From: Edaphobacter acidisoli
GTDB taxonomy: Bacteria > Acidobacteriota > Terriglobia > Terriglobales > Acidobacteriaceae
Direction: 5' to 3'
NCBI RefSeq assembly: GCF_014642855.1
Contig: NZ_BMJB01000001.1
Coordinates: 1,922,001 to 1,986,000, forward strand
DNA length: 64,000 bases
Part shown: positions 53,668-60,838 of the stretch, piece after piece
How positions within the stretch are numbered: the stretch's first letter is position 1
Layout of the letters: every line of letters starts with the position of its first letter
The notes under the pieces: generated by a model
Databases searched by the model: none
What the model was told of the DNA's origin: nothing
The model's input: the letters and a program-made list of their open reading frames with translations, nothing else
Program-made: the position numbers and the translations under genes

Positions 53668-54774
53668 ATGAACGAAACCACCCGAATCGTCCGCTCCACA
53701 CTCACCGCAGCCGAGCCCGGCAAGCCCCTCCACTCCGGCCCCGTCTTCGCCGCCCCCTACCACGCTCCCGGCGACCCCACCGGCATCCCCTACACCTACG
53801 CCCGCTCCCACAACCCCACCTGGACCGACCTCGAGCGCACCATCTCCGACCTCGAAACCGGCTCCGCCCTCGTCTTCGCCTCCGGCATGGCCGCCTGCAC
53901 CGCCGTCTTCGGCTCCATCCTCCGCCCCGGCGACGTCGCCGTCCTCCCCGCCAACGCCTACTACGCCGCCCGCGTCCTCGCCCAGGACTACTTCTCGAAG
54001 ATGGGCGTCACCATCCGCACCGCCCCCACCGCCGGCAACGCCCAGCGGGCCCTCCTCGAAGGCGCACGCCTCCTCTGGATCGAGACCCCCAGCAACCCCA
54101 CCATGGAGATCGCCGACATCGCCCAGCTCGCCGAAGACGCCCACCGCGCCGGAGCCCTGGTCGCCGTCGACAACACCACCCCCACCCCGCTCGGCCAGCT
54201 CCCCCTCGCCCTCGGCGCCGACCTCTCCGTCGCCTCCGACACCAAGGCCATGACCGGCCACAGCGACCTCCTCCTCGGCCACGTCGCCACCCGCAGCCCC
54301 GAGCTCCACGCCCAGCTCGACCACTGGCGCACCCTCACCGGAGCCGTCCTCGGCCCCATGGAGGCCTGGCTCGCCCACCGCTCCATCGCCACCCTGCCCC
54401 TGCGCCTCGAGCGCGCCTGCTCCAACGCCCAGCGCATCGCCGAGTTCCTCACCACCCGCCCCGAAGTCACCGAAGTCCTCTACCCCGGCCTGCCCACGCA
54501 CCCCGGCCACGAGGTCGCCCGCAAGCAGATGCGCTACTTCGGCCCAGTCGTCAGCTTCACCCTCCGCGACAAACCCGCCGCCGAAACCTTCCTCCGCACC
54601 GCCCAACTCATCACCGACGCCACCAGCTTCGGCGGCATCACCACCACCGCCGAGCGCCGCGCCCGTTGGGGAGGCGACGCCATCCCCGAAGGCTTCATCC
54701 GCCTCTCCGCCGGCTGCGAAGACATCCACGACCTCCTCGCCGACATCACCCACGCCCTCGAGGCCACCCGATGA
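53668..54774 (+). CDS. Trans-sulfuration PLP-dependent enzyme (cystathionine gamma-lyase/synthase type)
   Basis: A 368-residue fold-type I PLP enzyme. The cofactor lysine is K193 in SDTKAMTGHSD. YTYARSHNPTW and ALVFASGMAACTAVF are conserved early motifs, and WIETPSNPTMEI and VLYPGL are typical of the Cys/Met metabolism family. It may make or split cystathionine, or remove sulfur from homocysteine; residues seen here do not separate these. The gene overlaps the next one by four bases (ATGA). The strong ribosome site and the AT-rich upstream space set it apart from its neighbours. Confidence 0.88.
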   Translation: MNETTRIVRSTLTAAEPGKPLHSGPVFAAPYHAPGDPTGIPYTYARSHNPTWTDLERTISDLETGSALVFASGMAACTAVFGSILRPGDVAVLPANAYYAARVLAQDYFSKMGVTIRTAPTAGNAQRALLEGARLLWIETPSNPTMEIADIAQLAEDAHRAGALVAVDNTTPTPLGQLPLALGADLSVASDTKAMTGHSDLLLGHVATRSPELHAQLDHWRTLTGAVLGPMEAWLAHRSIATLPLRLERACSNAQRIAEFLTTRPEVTEVLYPGLPTHPGHEVARKQMRYFGPVVSFTLRDKPAAETFLRTAQLITDATSFGGITTTAERRARWGGDAIPEGFIRLSAGCEDIHDLLADITHALEATR

Positions 54775-55358
54775 CGGAGGCCTTCCCCCAAAGCTGGACC
54801 GCCGAGATCCTCACCAAACCACCCCTCATCGCTCCCGCCCGCCACTTCACCTACCCGCACCAGATCGCCGGAGAAGAAGACGCCCTCGCCCGAGGCGCCC
54901 TCCAACTCCTCGTGCACCCCGCAGCCGGGGGGACGTTCCTCGCCACCTGCGCCCTCGGCTTCACTGACCCGAACGTCCCCACCGGCATCCACGCCTGCCC
55001 CAACCCGCACGAGCTCTGCGCCGTCGCCGGGGGCTACGCCTACATCCTCGACACCGCGCACCCCGACCGCTCCACCCACATCCCGCAGAAGCCAGTCGTC
55101 GAGGTCCGCCCGCTACCCACACACGGCCTGCTCCTCTTCATCGGATTCCACACCATCGTCGCCTGGGGAGACCACGACCAGGCCTGGCACTCCGCCCGCC
55201 TCACCTGGGAAGGCCTCCGCATCACCACCATCGAAGCCGACACCCTCCACGGCCTCGGCTGGAACATGTTCACCGACAAGGAAGTCCCATTCACCCTCGA
55301 CCTCCGCACCGGCACACACGAGGGCGGCGGCTTCACTCCCCCAGCGCAAAGAAGCTAA
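54771..55358 (+). CDS. Hypothetical protein coupled to the PLP enzyme
   Basis: A 195-residue soluble protein. I recognise no named family. It contains beta-rich stretches (TFLATCALGF, THGLLLFIGFHTIVAWGDHD and SARLTWEGLRITTIEADTLH) and no signal peptide, membrane helix or cysteine motif. The ATG overlaps the PLP gene's stop, so the two are translated together. The last 26 bases overlap the convergent rsmD gene. A helper role in the same pathway is only suggested by coupling. Several related proteins seem likely in this bacterial group because the sequence looks conserved in style. Confidence 0.65.
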   Translation: MTEAFPQSWTAEILTKPPLIAPARHFTYPHQIAGEEDALARGALQLLVHPAAGGTFLATCALGFTDPNVPTGIHACPNPHELCAVAGGYAYILDTAHPDRSTHIPQKPVVEVRPLPTHGLLLFIGFHTIVAWGDHDQAWHSARLTWEGLRITTIEADTLHGLGWNMFTDKEVPFTLDLRTGTHEGGGFTPPAQRS

Positions 55359-55881
55359 GCGCCGCATCGCCCTGCTTCACCACCCGCGTCTGCACCAGCG
55401 CCCCGTACCGCTCCGCCAGCCGAACCTTGCTCCCATGCTCCGCAACCACCACCCCACCCGGAGCGAGCAAGTCGCGCGAACCCAGAAACTCCAGCGTCCC
55501 CGCATACTCCGCCGCCGCCTCATACGGCGGATCGAGAAAGACCACATCCACTGGCCCACTCAACCGCTCCAGCAGCACCCGCACGCCACGCGCCTCCAGC
55601 GTAAAGCCCCGCTCCACCTTAAGCGCCGCAAGATTTGCCCTGATTGTCGCCACCGCAGGAGCAGCCTTCTCGGCAAACCAGACGTGCCCCGCCCCGCGGC
55701 TCAGCGCCTCAATCCCAACCGCGCCCGTGCCCGCATACAGATCAACGAACCTGCACCCCTCAATCCGCGGAGCGAGGATGTTGAACAATGTCCCGCGCAG
55801 CTTATCGCTGGTCGGCCGCGTCGCCATCCCTCGCGGAGCAGCGAGTTGCCGCGATCGAAAAGTCCCCGCAATCACACGCAT
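55333..55881 (-). CDS. rsmD: 16S rRNA (guanine(966)-N2)-methyltransferase
   Basis: About 182 residues. The start MRVIAGTFRSRQLAAP and MATRPTSDKLRGTLFNIL are RsmD signatures. Motif I is FVDLYAGTGAVGIEALSRGA, and the N6/N2-methyltransferase motif is FLDPPYE. It methylates G966 of 16S rRNA during small-subunit assembly. The ATG at 55881 is preferred; the frame stays open to 55923, but the family begins here. It converges on the 54771 gene with a 26-base overlap and is divergent from the site-2-protease-like gene. Confidence 0.93.
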   Translation of the reverse strand: MRVIAGTFRSRQLAAPRGMATRPTSDKLRGTLFNILAPRIEGCRFVDLYAGTGAVGIEALSRGAGHVWFAEKAAPAVATIRANLAALKVERGFTLEARGVRVLLERLSGPVDVVFLDPPYEAAAEYAGTLEFLGSRDLLAPGGVVVAEHGSKVRLAERYGALVQTRVVKQGDAALSFFALGE

Positions 55882-55931
55882 CCTTCGATGGTAAGCGATG
55901 CCGGATGGCCCGAGCGCATACAATAAAGCCC

Positions 55932-57035
55932 ATGCGTGGGTGGTCGTTTCCGTTAGGTAAGTTCTTCGGCGTGGATGTCCGCATCCACACCTTCTTTCTT
56001 CTTTTGCTGCTCGTAGCCATCAGCTACGGCTCGGCCTTCGGCTCAACCGGAGGACGCGGCTTCGTGCTCTGGCTCACTCTGCTCGCCGCCGTCATCATCC
56101 GCGAGGTCGCCCGCGCCGTTGCAACTCTCTGGAACGGACTTGAGCTCCGCAGCGTCCTGCTGCTCCCAACAGGCGGCCTGTTCACCTACTCTCCGGAATC
56201 CACTGAGCGGGCTGCAACACCAGAAATGCAGAAGCGCATGGCGCTCGTCGGCCCCATCGCAAACTTCGTCGCCGGTCTGCTGCTGGCCGCGCTTGTCCTG
56301 ACCATCTCGCCCGGGATTAACCCGCTCGAAAAGCCTTGGATCACGCCTGCTCATCTGCTCCGCTCTGCCATCTGGATGAACCTTTTGCTCGGCGCAGTAA
56401 ACCTCTTGCCCGCTTCGCCACTCGACGGCGGTCGCGTCTTTCGCGGCGAGTTTGCTAAGGCGCACGGCGCAATCAAAGGCCTGCGCGCTGCCACCGGGCT
56501 CGGCCAGCTCATCTCCATCGCCATGATCATCGCCGGCCTGCTCCTGCCGAACATGTGGCTGGTGATGCTCGGCGCCTTCGTCATGATCGGCGCGCACCTC
56601 GAAGACCAGGGGCTTCTCCTTCAGGCAGATGCCGACACCGTGCGGATGCGCGACGTGATGCTGACGCAGTTCACCACGCTCTCTGCCTCCGACACACTCG
56701 AAGAGGCACTCCAGCGCTCCGTCCACACCCTGCAGGACGTCTTCCCCGTCGTGCGCGGCGCGAACCTCGTCGGCGCCGTCTCGCGGCAAGGCATCGTCGA
56801 AGCGCTGCATGCGGAGGGCAATGGCTACATTCAGGGCGTGATGACGCGCTCGTTCCAGACAGCCGGGCCCGATGACTCGCTCGTCAAGACATTGCGTCGC
56901 ATCATGGGCGGGCAAGGCGCGCAGATGGTGCCCGTGCTCGAAGGCGATCGCATCGTCGGCATCATCACTCCACAAAACCTGGCCCACTCCATGGGCATGC
57001 TCAACCAGCGCCGCCGGATACGGCCGCAGGAATAA
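55932..57035 (+). CDS. Site-2-protease-like membrane protein with CBS domains, zinc motif altered
   Basis: About 367 residues. The N-terminal part resembles M50 site-2 proteases with an N-terminal FGVDVRIHTFFLLLLLVA segment, and the third zinc ligand motif NLLPASPLDGGRVFRG is intact. The first motif, usually HExxH, reads R57-E58-V-A-R61 (codons CGC-GAG-GTC-GCC-CGC), so both zinc-binding histidines are missing. Two CBS domains follow (about residues 235-290 and 300-360), which usually bind adenine nucleotides. The likely result is a non-proteolytic membrane sensor or a scaffold. The stop overlaps the rsmI start (TAATG). Confidence 0.85.
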   Translation: MRGWSFPLGKFFGVDVRIHTFFLLLLLVAISYGSAFGSTGGRGFVLWLTLLAAVIIREVARAVATLWNGLELRSVLLLPTGGLFTYSPESTERAATPEMQKRMALVGPIANFVAGLLLAALVLTISPGINPLEKPWITPAHLLRSAIWMNLLLGAVNLLPASPLDGGRVFRGEFAKAHGAIKGLRAATGLGQLISIAMIIAGLLLPNMWLVMLGAFVMIGAHLEDQGLLLQADADTVRMRDVMLTQFTTLSASDTLEEALQRSVHTLQDVFPVVRGANLVGAVSRQGIVEALHAEGNGYIQGVMTRSFQTAGPDDSLVKTLRRIMGGQGAQMVPVLEGDRIVGIITPQNLAHSMGMLNQRRRIRPQE

Positions 57036-57922
57036 TGCCCAGCGAACCAGCCACCATCCGCAAGCGCGAAGCGCAGCCACTCGCGCCTGGCCTGTATCTG
57101 GTAGCCACTCCCATCGGCAACCTGGAGGACATCACACTTCGCGCGCTACGTGTGCTCGAAAGCGTGGACCGCATCGCCTGCGAGGACACGCGCCAGACCC
57201 AGAAGCTGCTCAACCACTTCAGCATCGCAACGCCCACCATCAGCTACCACATGCACAACGAAGGCCCGCGCGCGGAAGAACTAACTGCAGAGCTGAAGCA
57301 AGGCGCGCGCATCGCGCTGGTCAGCGACGCAGGAACACCGGGCATCTCAGATCCCGGTGTCGAACTGGTCGCAGCAGCCGTCGCCGCAGGTATCGCTGTC
57401 TTTCCCATTCCAGGAGCAAACGCGGCCATCAGCGCCCTCATAGCCAGCGGCCTCTCCACCGAACGCTTCATCTTCCACGGCTTTCTTCCCGCAAAAGCAG
57501 GCCAGCGAAAGACCGCGCTCGAACAGTTTCCTCGCAATGGCGCAACGCACATCTTCTACGAAGCACCACATCGCATCGCTGAGACGCTCAGCGATATCGA
57601 AGCGGTCTTTGGAGCAGACCAGCACGTCGTCCTCGCGCGCGAACTGACCAAGCTACATGAAGAGTTCCTGCGCGGCCAAGTCAGCAAGTTGCGTGCAGAA
57701 CTCAACGCCCGCCCAGCAATTCGCGGAGAGATGGTCCTGCTGTTTTCTCCGAGCCCTGGAGAGAAGACTCACAAACAAAGCATCACCGCAGAAGTGTCAG
57801 CGCTCATGCACTCCGAAGGCATCGACGAAAAGGACGCGCTCAAGCGGATCGCCCGCGAGCGCGGCATCGGCAAAAGCGAAGCCTACCGCGAGCTACAACG
57901 TGAACAAAATCGCCTCCGCTAA
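57035..57922 (+). CDS. rsmI: 16S rRNA (cytidine(1402)-2'-O)-methyltransferase
   Basis: A 295-residue tetrapyrrole-methylase-fold enzyme. PGLYLVATPIGNLEDITLRAL, IACEDTRQTQKLL and LVSDAGTPGISDPG are clear RsmI signatures, and the C-terminal helical region (KRIARERGIGKSEAYREL) is normal. It adds the 2'-O-methyl group to C1402 in the ribosome's decoding centre. It overlaps the preceding site-2-protease-like gene by one base, so the two are co-translated. Confidence 0.95.
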   Translation: MPSEPATIRKREAQPLAPGLYLVATPIGNLEDITLRALRVLESVDRIACEDTRQTQKLLNHFSIATPTISYHMHNEGPRAEELTAELKQGARIALVSDAGTPGISDPGVELVAAAVAAGIAVFPIPGANAAISALIASGLSTERFIFHGFLPAKAGQRKTALEQFPRNGATHIFYEAPHRIAETLSDIEAVFGADQHVVLARELTKLHEEFLRGQVSKLRAELNARPAIRGEMVLLFSPSPGEKTHKQSITAEVSALMHSEGIDEKDALKRIARERGIGKSEAYRELQREQNRLR

Positions 57923-57984
57923 GCCAATCGGACCGTTGGCAGTCTGTTTTATATAAGCTTATAAGCGCCCGAGGTTACACGACA

Positions 57985-58545
57985 GTGCGAAAAGCTCTGA
58001 AGCTCATAGCGGTTGGCCTCATTTCGCTGGCGGTCCTGGCAGTTTGTGGTGGCTTGATTTTTTTCAAATTAGTTCAGCACCGAATCGCCGTCAATATGAG
58101 GCCTCCCAATCTCCAACGACAGCCGGAAGCCGCCAGCGATCTTATCTATCGCACGCTCGACGGAGAACAGCAGCATCTTGCCGCAACAAAAGGGCAGGTG
58201 GTCTTTCTCGACCTTTGGGGAACATGGTGCATTCAGTGCGTCGCAGAAATGCCCACGGTTCAGAAGCTCTATGACCATTACAAGGACGATCCACAGGTAA
58301 AGTTTCTCATCGTCTCTCGGATGGATTCGCCTTTTGCCGTGCGCTCCTACGCCCGCCGCAATCATCTTCATCTTCCGTTCTACGTCACGGAGGACGAAGA
58401 TATTCCCCAATCCATGCGACTCAACCAATACCCGTCCACATTCATCTATGCGAAAGACGGAACCTTGGTTTCAAAGCACGCTGGCGCTGCCGACTGGTCT
58501 GATCCCTCAGTGTTCAGGTTTATCGACCAACTAAAAGACCAATGA
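57985..58545 (+). CDS. TlpA-like thioredoxin-fold protein, membrane anchored
   Basis: A 186-residue protein with an N-terminal membrane segment (LIAVGLISLAVLAVCGGLIF) and a periplasmic thioredoxin fold. The active site is W81-C82-I-Q-C85 in LWGTWCIQCVAEMPT; the usual second residue pair is CGPC or CPPC, so CIQC is less common. The cis-Pro loop is NQYPSTFIYAKDG. It should reduce or exchange disulfides, for example in cytochrome maturation. The start is a GTG at 57985. It is convergent with a small hypothetical gene, with a gap of four bases. Confidence 0.9.
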   Translation: MRKALKLIAVGLISLAVLAVCGGLIFFKLVQHRIAVNMRPPNLQRQPEAASDLIYRTLDGEQQHLAATKGQVVFLDLWGTWCIQCVAEMPTVQKLYDHYKDDPQVKFLIVSRMDSPFAVRSYARRNHLHLPFYVTEDEDIPQSMRLNQYPSTFIYAKDGTLVSKHAGAADWSDPSVFRFIDQLKDQ

Positions 58546-58549
58546 TGGC

Positions 58550-58972
58550 CTACTCGCGGCCTTTCACGCGGTCGTAGTTGTACACGTCGCTGGTCGTGCC
58601 GAGTGCCTGGTTGTACAAGCTCGTCGCCCCGGCGGCTTCATTCAGCTCTTCCGAGAATTCGTGCAGGGCCCGCAGATGATCCGCCGTGGCAGGAATCTCC
58701 ACCTTGCTGGTCTTCAGAAACTTCTGATAGCCCCGGTCGAGCAACCTTGAAATCTCGCCACCGAGCACAAAGCCCGGCCGCACCAGCATCACAACCGTGC
58801 CGTCAGGAGCCGCCGCAATCTCCGCCGCGCAGCCGTATTTGCGCACCTGAAAGGCATTCGGCGTGCGCTTTGCACCCTCCTGCGCCGGTGCAACATCGAA
58901 TCGTTGACTGCCAAGAAGCGAAAGGACATCGTTGAATGTGCGATGAGAAGACTTTTTAGCCATGAGTGCCAT
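58550..58972 (-). CDS. Hypothetical protein
   Basis: A 140-residue soluble protein without signal peptide or membrane helix. It begins with a basic stretch (AKKSSHRTFNDVLSLLGSQ), has a central beta-rich region (YGCAAEIAAAPDGTVVMLVR) and ends with an alpha-helical region (ADHLRALHEFSEELNEAAG). I recognise no family. A start three codons later (MAKKSSH) is equally good. It is divergent from cysM, with 89 bases between, and convergent with the thioredoxin-like gene. Confidence 0.65.
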   Translation of the reverse strand: MALMAKKSSHRTFNDVLSLLGSQRFDVAPAQEGAKRTPNAFQVRKYGCAAEIAAAPDGTVVMLVRPGFVLGGEISRLLDRGYQKFLKTSKVEIPATADHLRALHEFSEELNEAAGATSLYNQALGTTSDVYNYDRVKGRE

Positions 58973-59061
58973 ACGTTAGACTTATTAATAACTGTCGCAT
59001 ATTGGCCGCAAGGCTTCAATCCGGCGTGGCCGGACACCGCATCAGCGAGAACCAAAACCGA

Positions 59062-60003
59062 ATGATTACATCCGCCAAAACGCTCGGCACCAGTATTCTC
59101 GAACGCATCGGCAACACGCCCTTGGTGCGCATCGAGCGGCTCGCCTCTCACCTGCCCGGCATCCAGATTCTCGGCAAGGCGGAGTGGGCGAACCCAGGCG
59201 GCTCCGTCAAAGACCGCGCCGCCTCGGCCATCGTCACCGATGCGCAGAAGCGCGGCCTGCTCAGCAAAACGCGCGGCCTGCTCGACGCGACCAGCGGCAA
59301 CACCGGCATCGCCTACGCCATGCTGGGAGCCGCGCTGGGATTCCCAGTCACTCTCTGCATGCCATCGAATGTCTCGCCGGAGCGCAAGCGCTATCTCGCA
59401 GCCTATGGGGCGGAGATCATCTGGACCGACCCCGCAGACGGTTCCGACGGCGCCATCCGCAAAGCGCGCGCGATGATCGCCGAGCAACCCGATCGCTACT
59501 TCTACGCCGACCAGTACTCCAACGAAGAAAACTGGCGCGCCCACTACCGCACCACCGCCAATGAGATCTGGGAACAGACCGAAGGCCAGATTACGCACTT
59601 CGTCGCTGGCCTGGGCACCAGCGGCACCTTCATTGGCACCACGCGGCGGCTCCGCGAGCTGAACCCCAACATCCGTTGCATCTCCATGCAGCCCGACTCG
59701 CCCTTCAACGGCCTTGAAGGCCTGAAGCACATGCCGACGGCTATCGTGCCGCGCATCTACGATGCCTCGCTTGCCGACGAAAACATTGAGATGTCCACCG
59801 AGCTCGCATACAAAACGGTCAAGAGCCTCGCACGCAATCAAGGGCTGCTGGTCGGCATCTCGGCTGCCGCTGCTGTCGCCACATCGCTGCAAGTCGCCGA
59901 GCGCGAAGCAGCCGCAGGGCGCGAAGCCGTCATCGTCACCATTCTGTGCGACTCCGCGGAGAAGTACATGAGCGAACGATTCTGGCAGGAGGAGCAGGCA
60001 TAA
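59062..60003 (+). CDS. cysM: Cysteine synthase, CysM type
   Basis: A 313-residue fold-type II PLP enzyme. The cofactor lysine is K50 in NPGGSVKDRA; TSGNTGIAYAMLGA and GLGTSGTFIGTTRRL bind phosphate and substrate. It has the shorter CysM-like N terminus rather than the CysK form. In mycobacteria the CysM homologue uses O-phosphoserine and a thiocarboxylated carrier protein, not free sulfide. The next two genes, a JAMM protease and a ubiquitin-like carrier, are the same partners. The stop overlaps the protease start (TAATG). Confidence 0.93.
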   Translation: MITSAKTLGTSILERIGNTPLVRIERLASHLPGIQILGKAEWANPGGSVKDRAASAIVTDAQKRGLLSKTRGLLDATSGNTGIAYAMLGAALGFPVTLCMPSNVSPERKRYLAAYGAEIIWTDPADGSDGAIRKARAMIAEQPDRYFYADQYSNEENWRAHYRTTANEIWEQTEGQITHFVAGLGTSGTFIGTTRRLRELNPNIRCISMQPDSPFNGLEGLKHMPTAIVPRIYDASLADENIEMSTELAYKTVKSLARNQGLLVGISAAAAVATSLQVAEREAAAGREAVIVTILCDSAEKYMSERFWQEEQA

Positions 60004-60476
60004 TGCTGCGCATCAGCTACGCGGACTACGAAGCCCTGCGCGCGCACGGCGAAGAGACCTACCCCTACGAGTGCTGCGGCGTCCTGCTCGGCAAGAGCGT
60101 ACCCGGCGAAGGCAATCACGTAAAACAGATTGTCCGCGCGGGCAACACCCGCACCGACTCAGCGCACAACCGCTATAACATCGCCCCGCAGGAGTTGGTG
60201 AAGATTCAACGCCAGGCACGCGGACTTGGCCTCGACATCGTAGGCTTCTACCACTCGCACCCGGACCATCCTGCGCAGTGGTCAAAGACCGACTTCGCCG
60301 AAGCGCACTGGCTCGGCTGCTCGTACATCATCACCGCGGTAGAAAAGGGCAAAGCCGCCGTCACCAACTCGTTCCTGCTCACCGGCACGGAAGAGGACAA
60401 CAAGAACTTTGAAGATGAAGCAATCCAGATCGACATGCCCGCAGGCGCGGCCAGCGGCACATCCACAGAAAGGTAA
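60003..60476 (+). CDS. JAMM/MPN metalloprotease (Mec+-like, M67)
   Basis: A 157-residue JAMM isopeptidase. The complete active site is E23, then H84-S-H86-P and S94..D97 (HSHPDHPAQWSKTD). The early EECCG-type stretch PYECCGVLLG holds E23 and a cysteine pair. In the mycobacterial pathway Mec+ cuts the newly formed cysteine from the CysO carrier, and in the QbsD system a similar enzyme trims residues after a Gly-Gly. Here it sits between cysM (one-base overlap) and the carrier gene (three-base gap). The carrier's extra tail makes both jobs plausible. Confidence 0.9.
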   Translation: MLRISYADYEALRAHGEETYPYECCGVLLGKSVPGEGNHVKQIVRAGNTRTDSAHNRYNIAPQELVKIQRQARGLGLDIVGFYHSHPDHPAQWSKTDFAEAHWLGCSYIITAVEKGKAAVTNSFLLTGTEEDNKNFEDEAIQIDMPAGAASGTSTER

Positions 60477-60479
60477 GGC

Positions 60480-60767
60480 ATGAACATCCACATCCCTACA
60501 CCGTTGCGCACCTACACCGGCGGCCTTGAGACCGTCAGCGTTCCCGGCGCGACTGTCACCGCTGTCTTCGAGGGGCTCACCCAGAAGTACCCCGACCTGA
60601 AGCAGCATCTCTTCACCGCCGACGGCAAGCTGCGCTCCTTCGTCAACGTCTACCTCAACGACGACGACATCCGCTACCTCGCAGACAAGGAAGCCTCACC
60701 CGTCAAGGACTCCGACGAGCTCACCATCATCCCCTCCATCGCCGGCGGCTCCGCCTGTTGTTGCTAA
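60480..60767 (+). CDS. MoaD/ThiS-like ubiquitin-fold sulfur carrier with C-terminal tail
   Basis: A 95-residue beta-grasp protein. It starts MNIHIPTPLRTYTGGLETVS and ends IIPSIAGG-SACCC. The Gly-Gly (residues 89-90) is the usual site of thiocarboxylation, but five residues, including three cysteines, follow it. CysO of Mycobacterium ends at Gly-Gly; QbsE-type carriers have a short tail that a JAMM enzyme removes. The preceding gene is a JAMM protease and the one before that is cysM, so a protein-bound sulfur route to cysteine, with a processed precursor, is the best reading. AAGG precedes the ATG. Confidence 0.88.
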   Translation: MNIHIPTPLRTYTGGLETVSVPGATVTAVFEGLTQKYPDLKQHLFTADGKLRSFVNVYLNDDDIRYLADKEASPVKDSDELTIIPSIAGGSACCC

Positions 60768-60838
60768 CTCCCCCTGATAAAACTTGACTCGAGCGCCTGC
60801 GCCATCATCGCTGCAGAGCAGACACGCCTAGCCGTCTT

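Noticed and set aside
60480..60767. Carrier protein read as ThiS or MoaD of thiamine or molybdopterin synthesis
   Set aside because: No thi or moa gene is adjacent, while cysM and a JAMM protease are. The C-terminal tail after Gly-Gly also argues against plain ThiS or MoaD.
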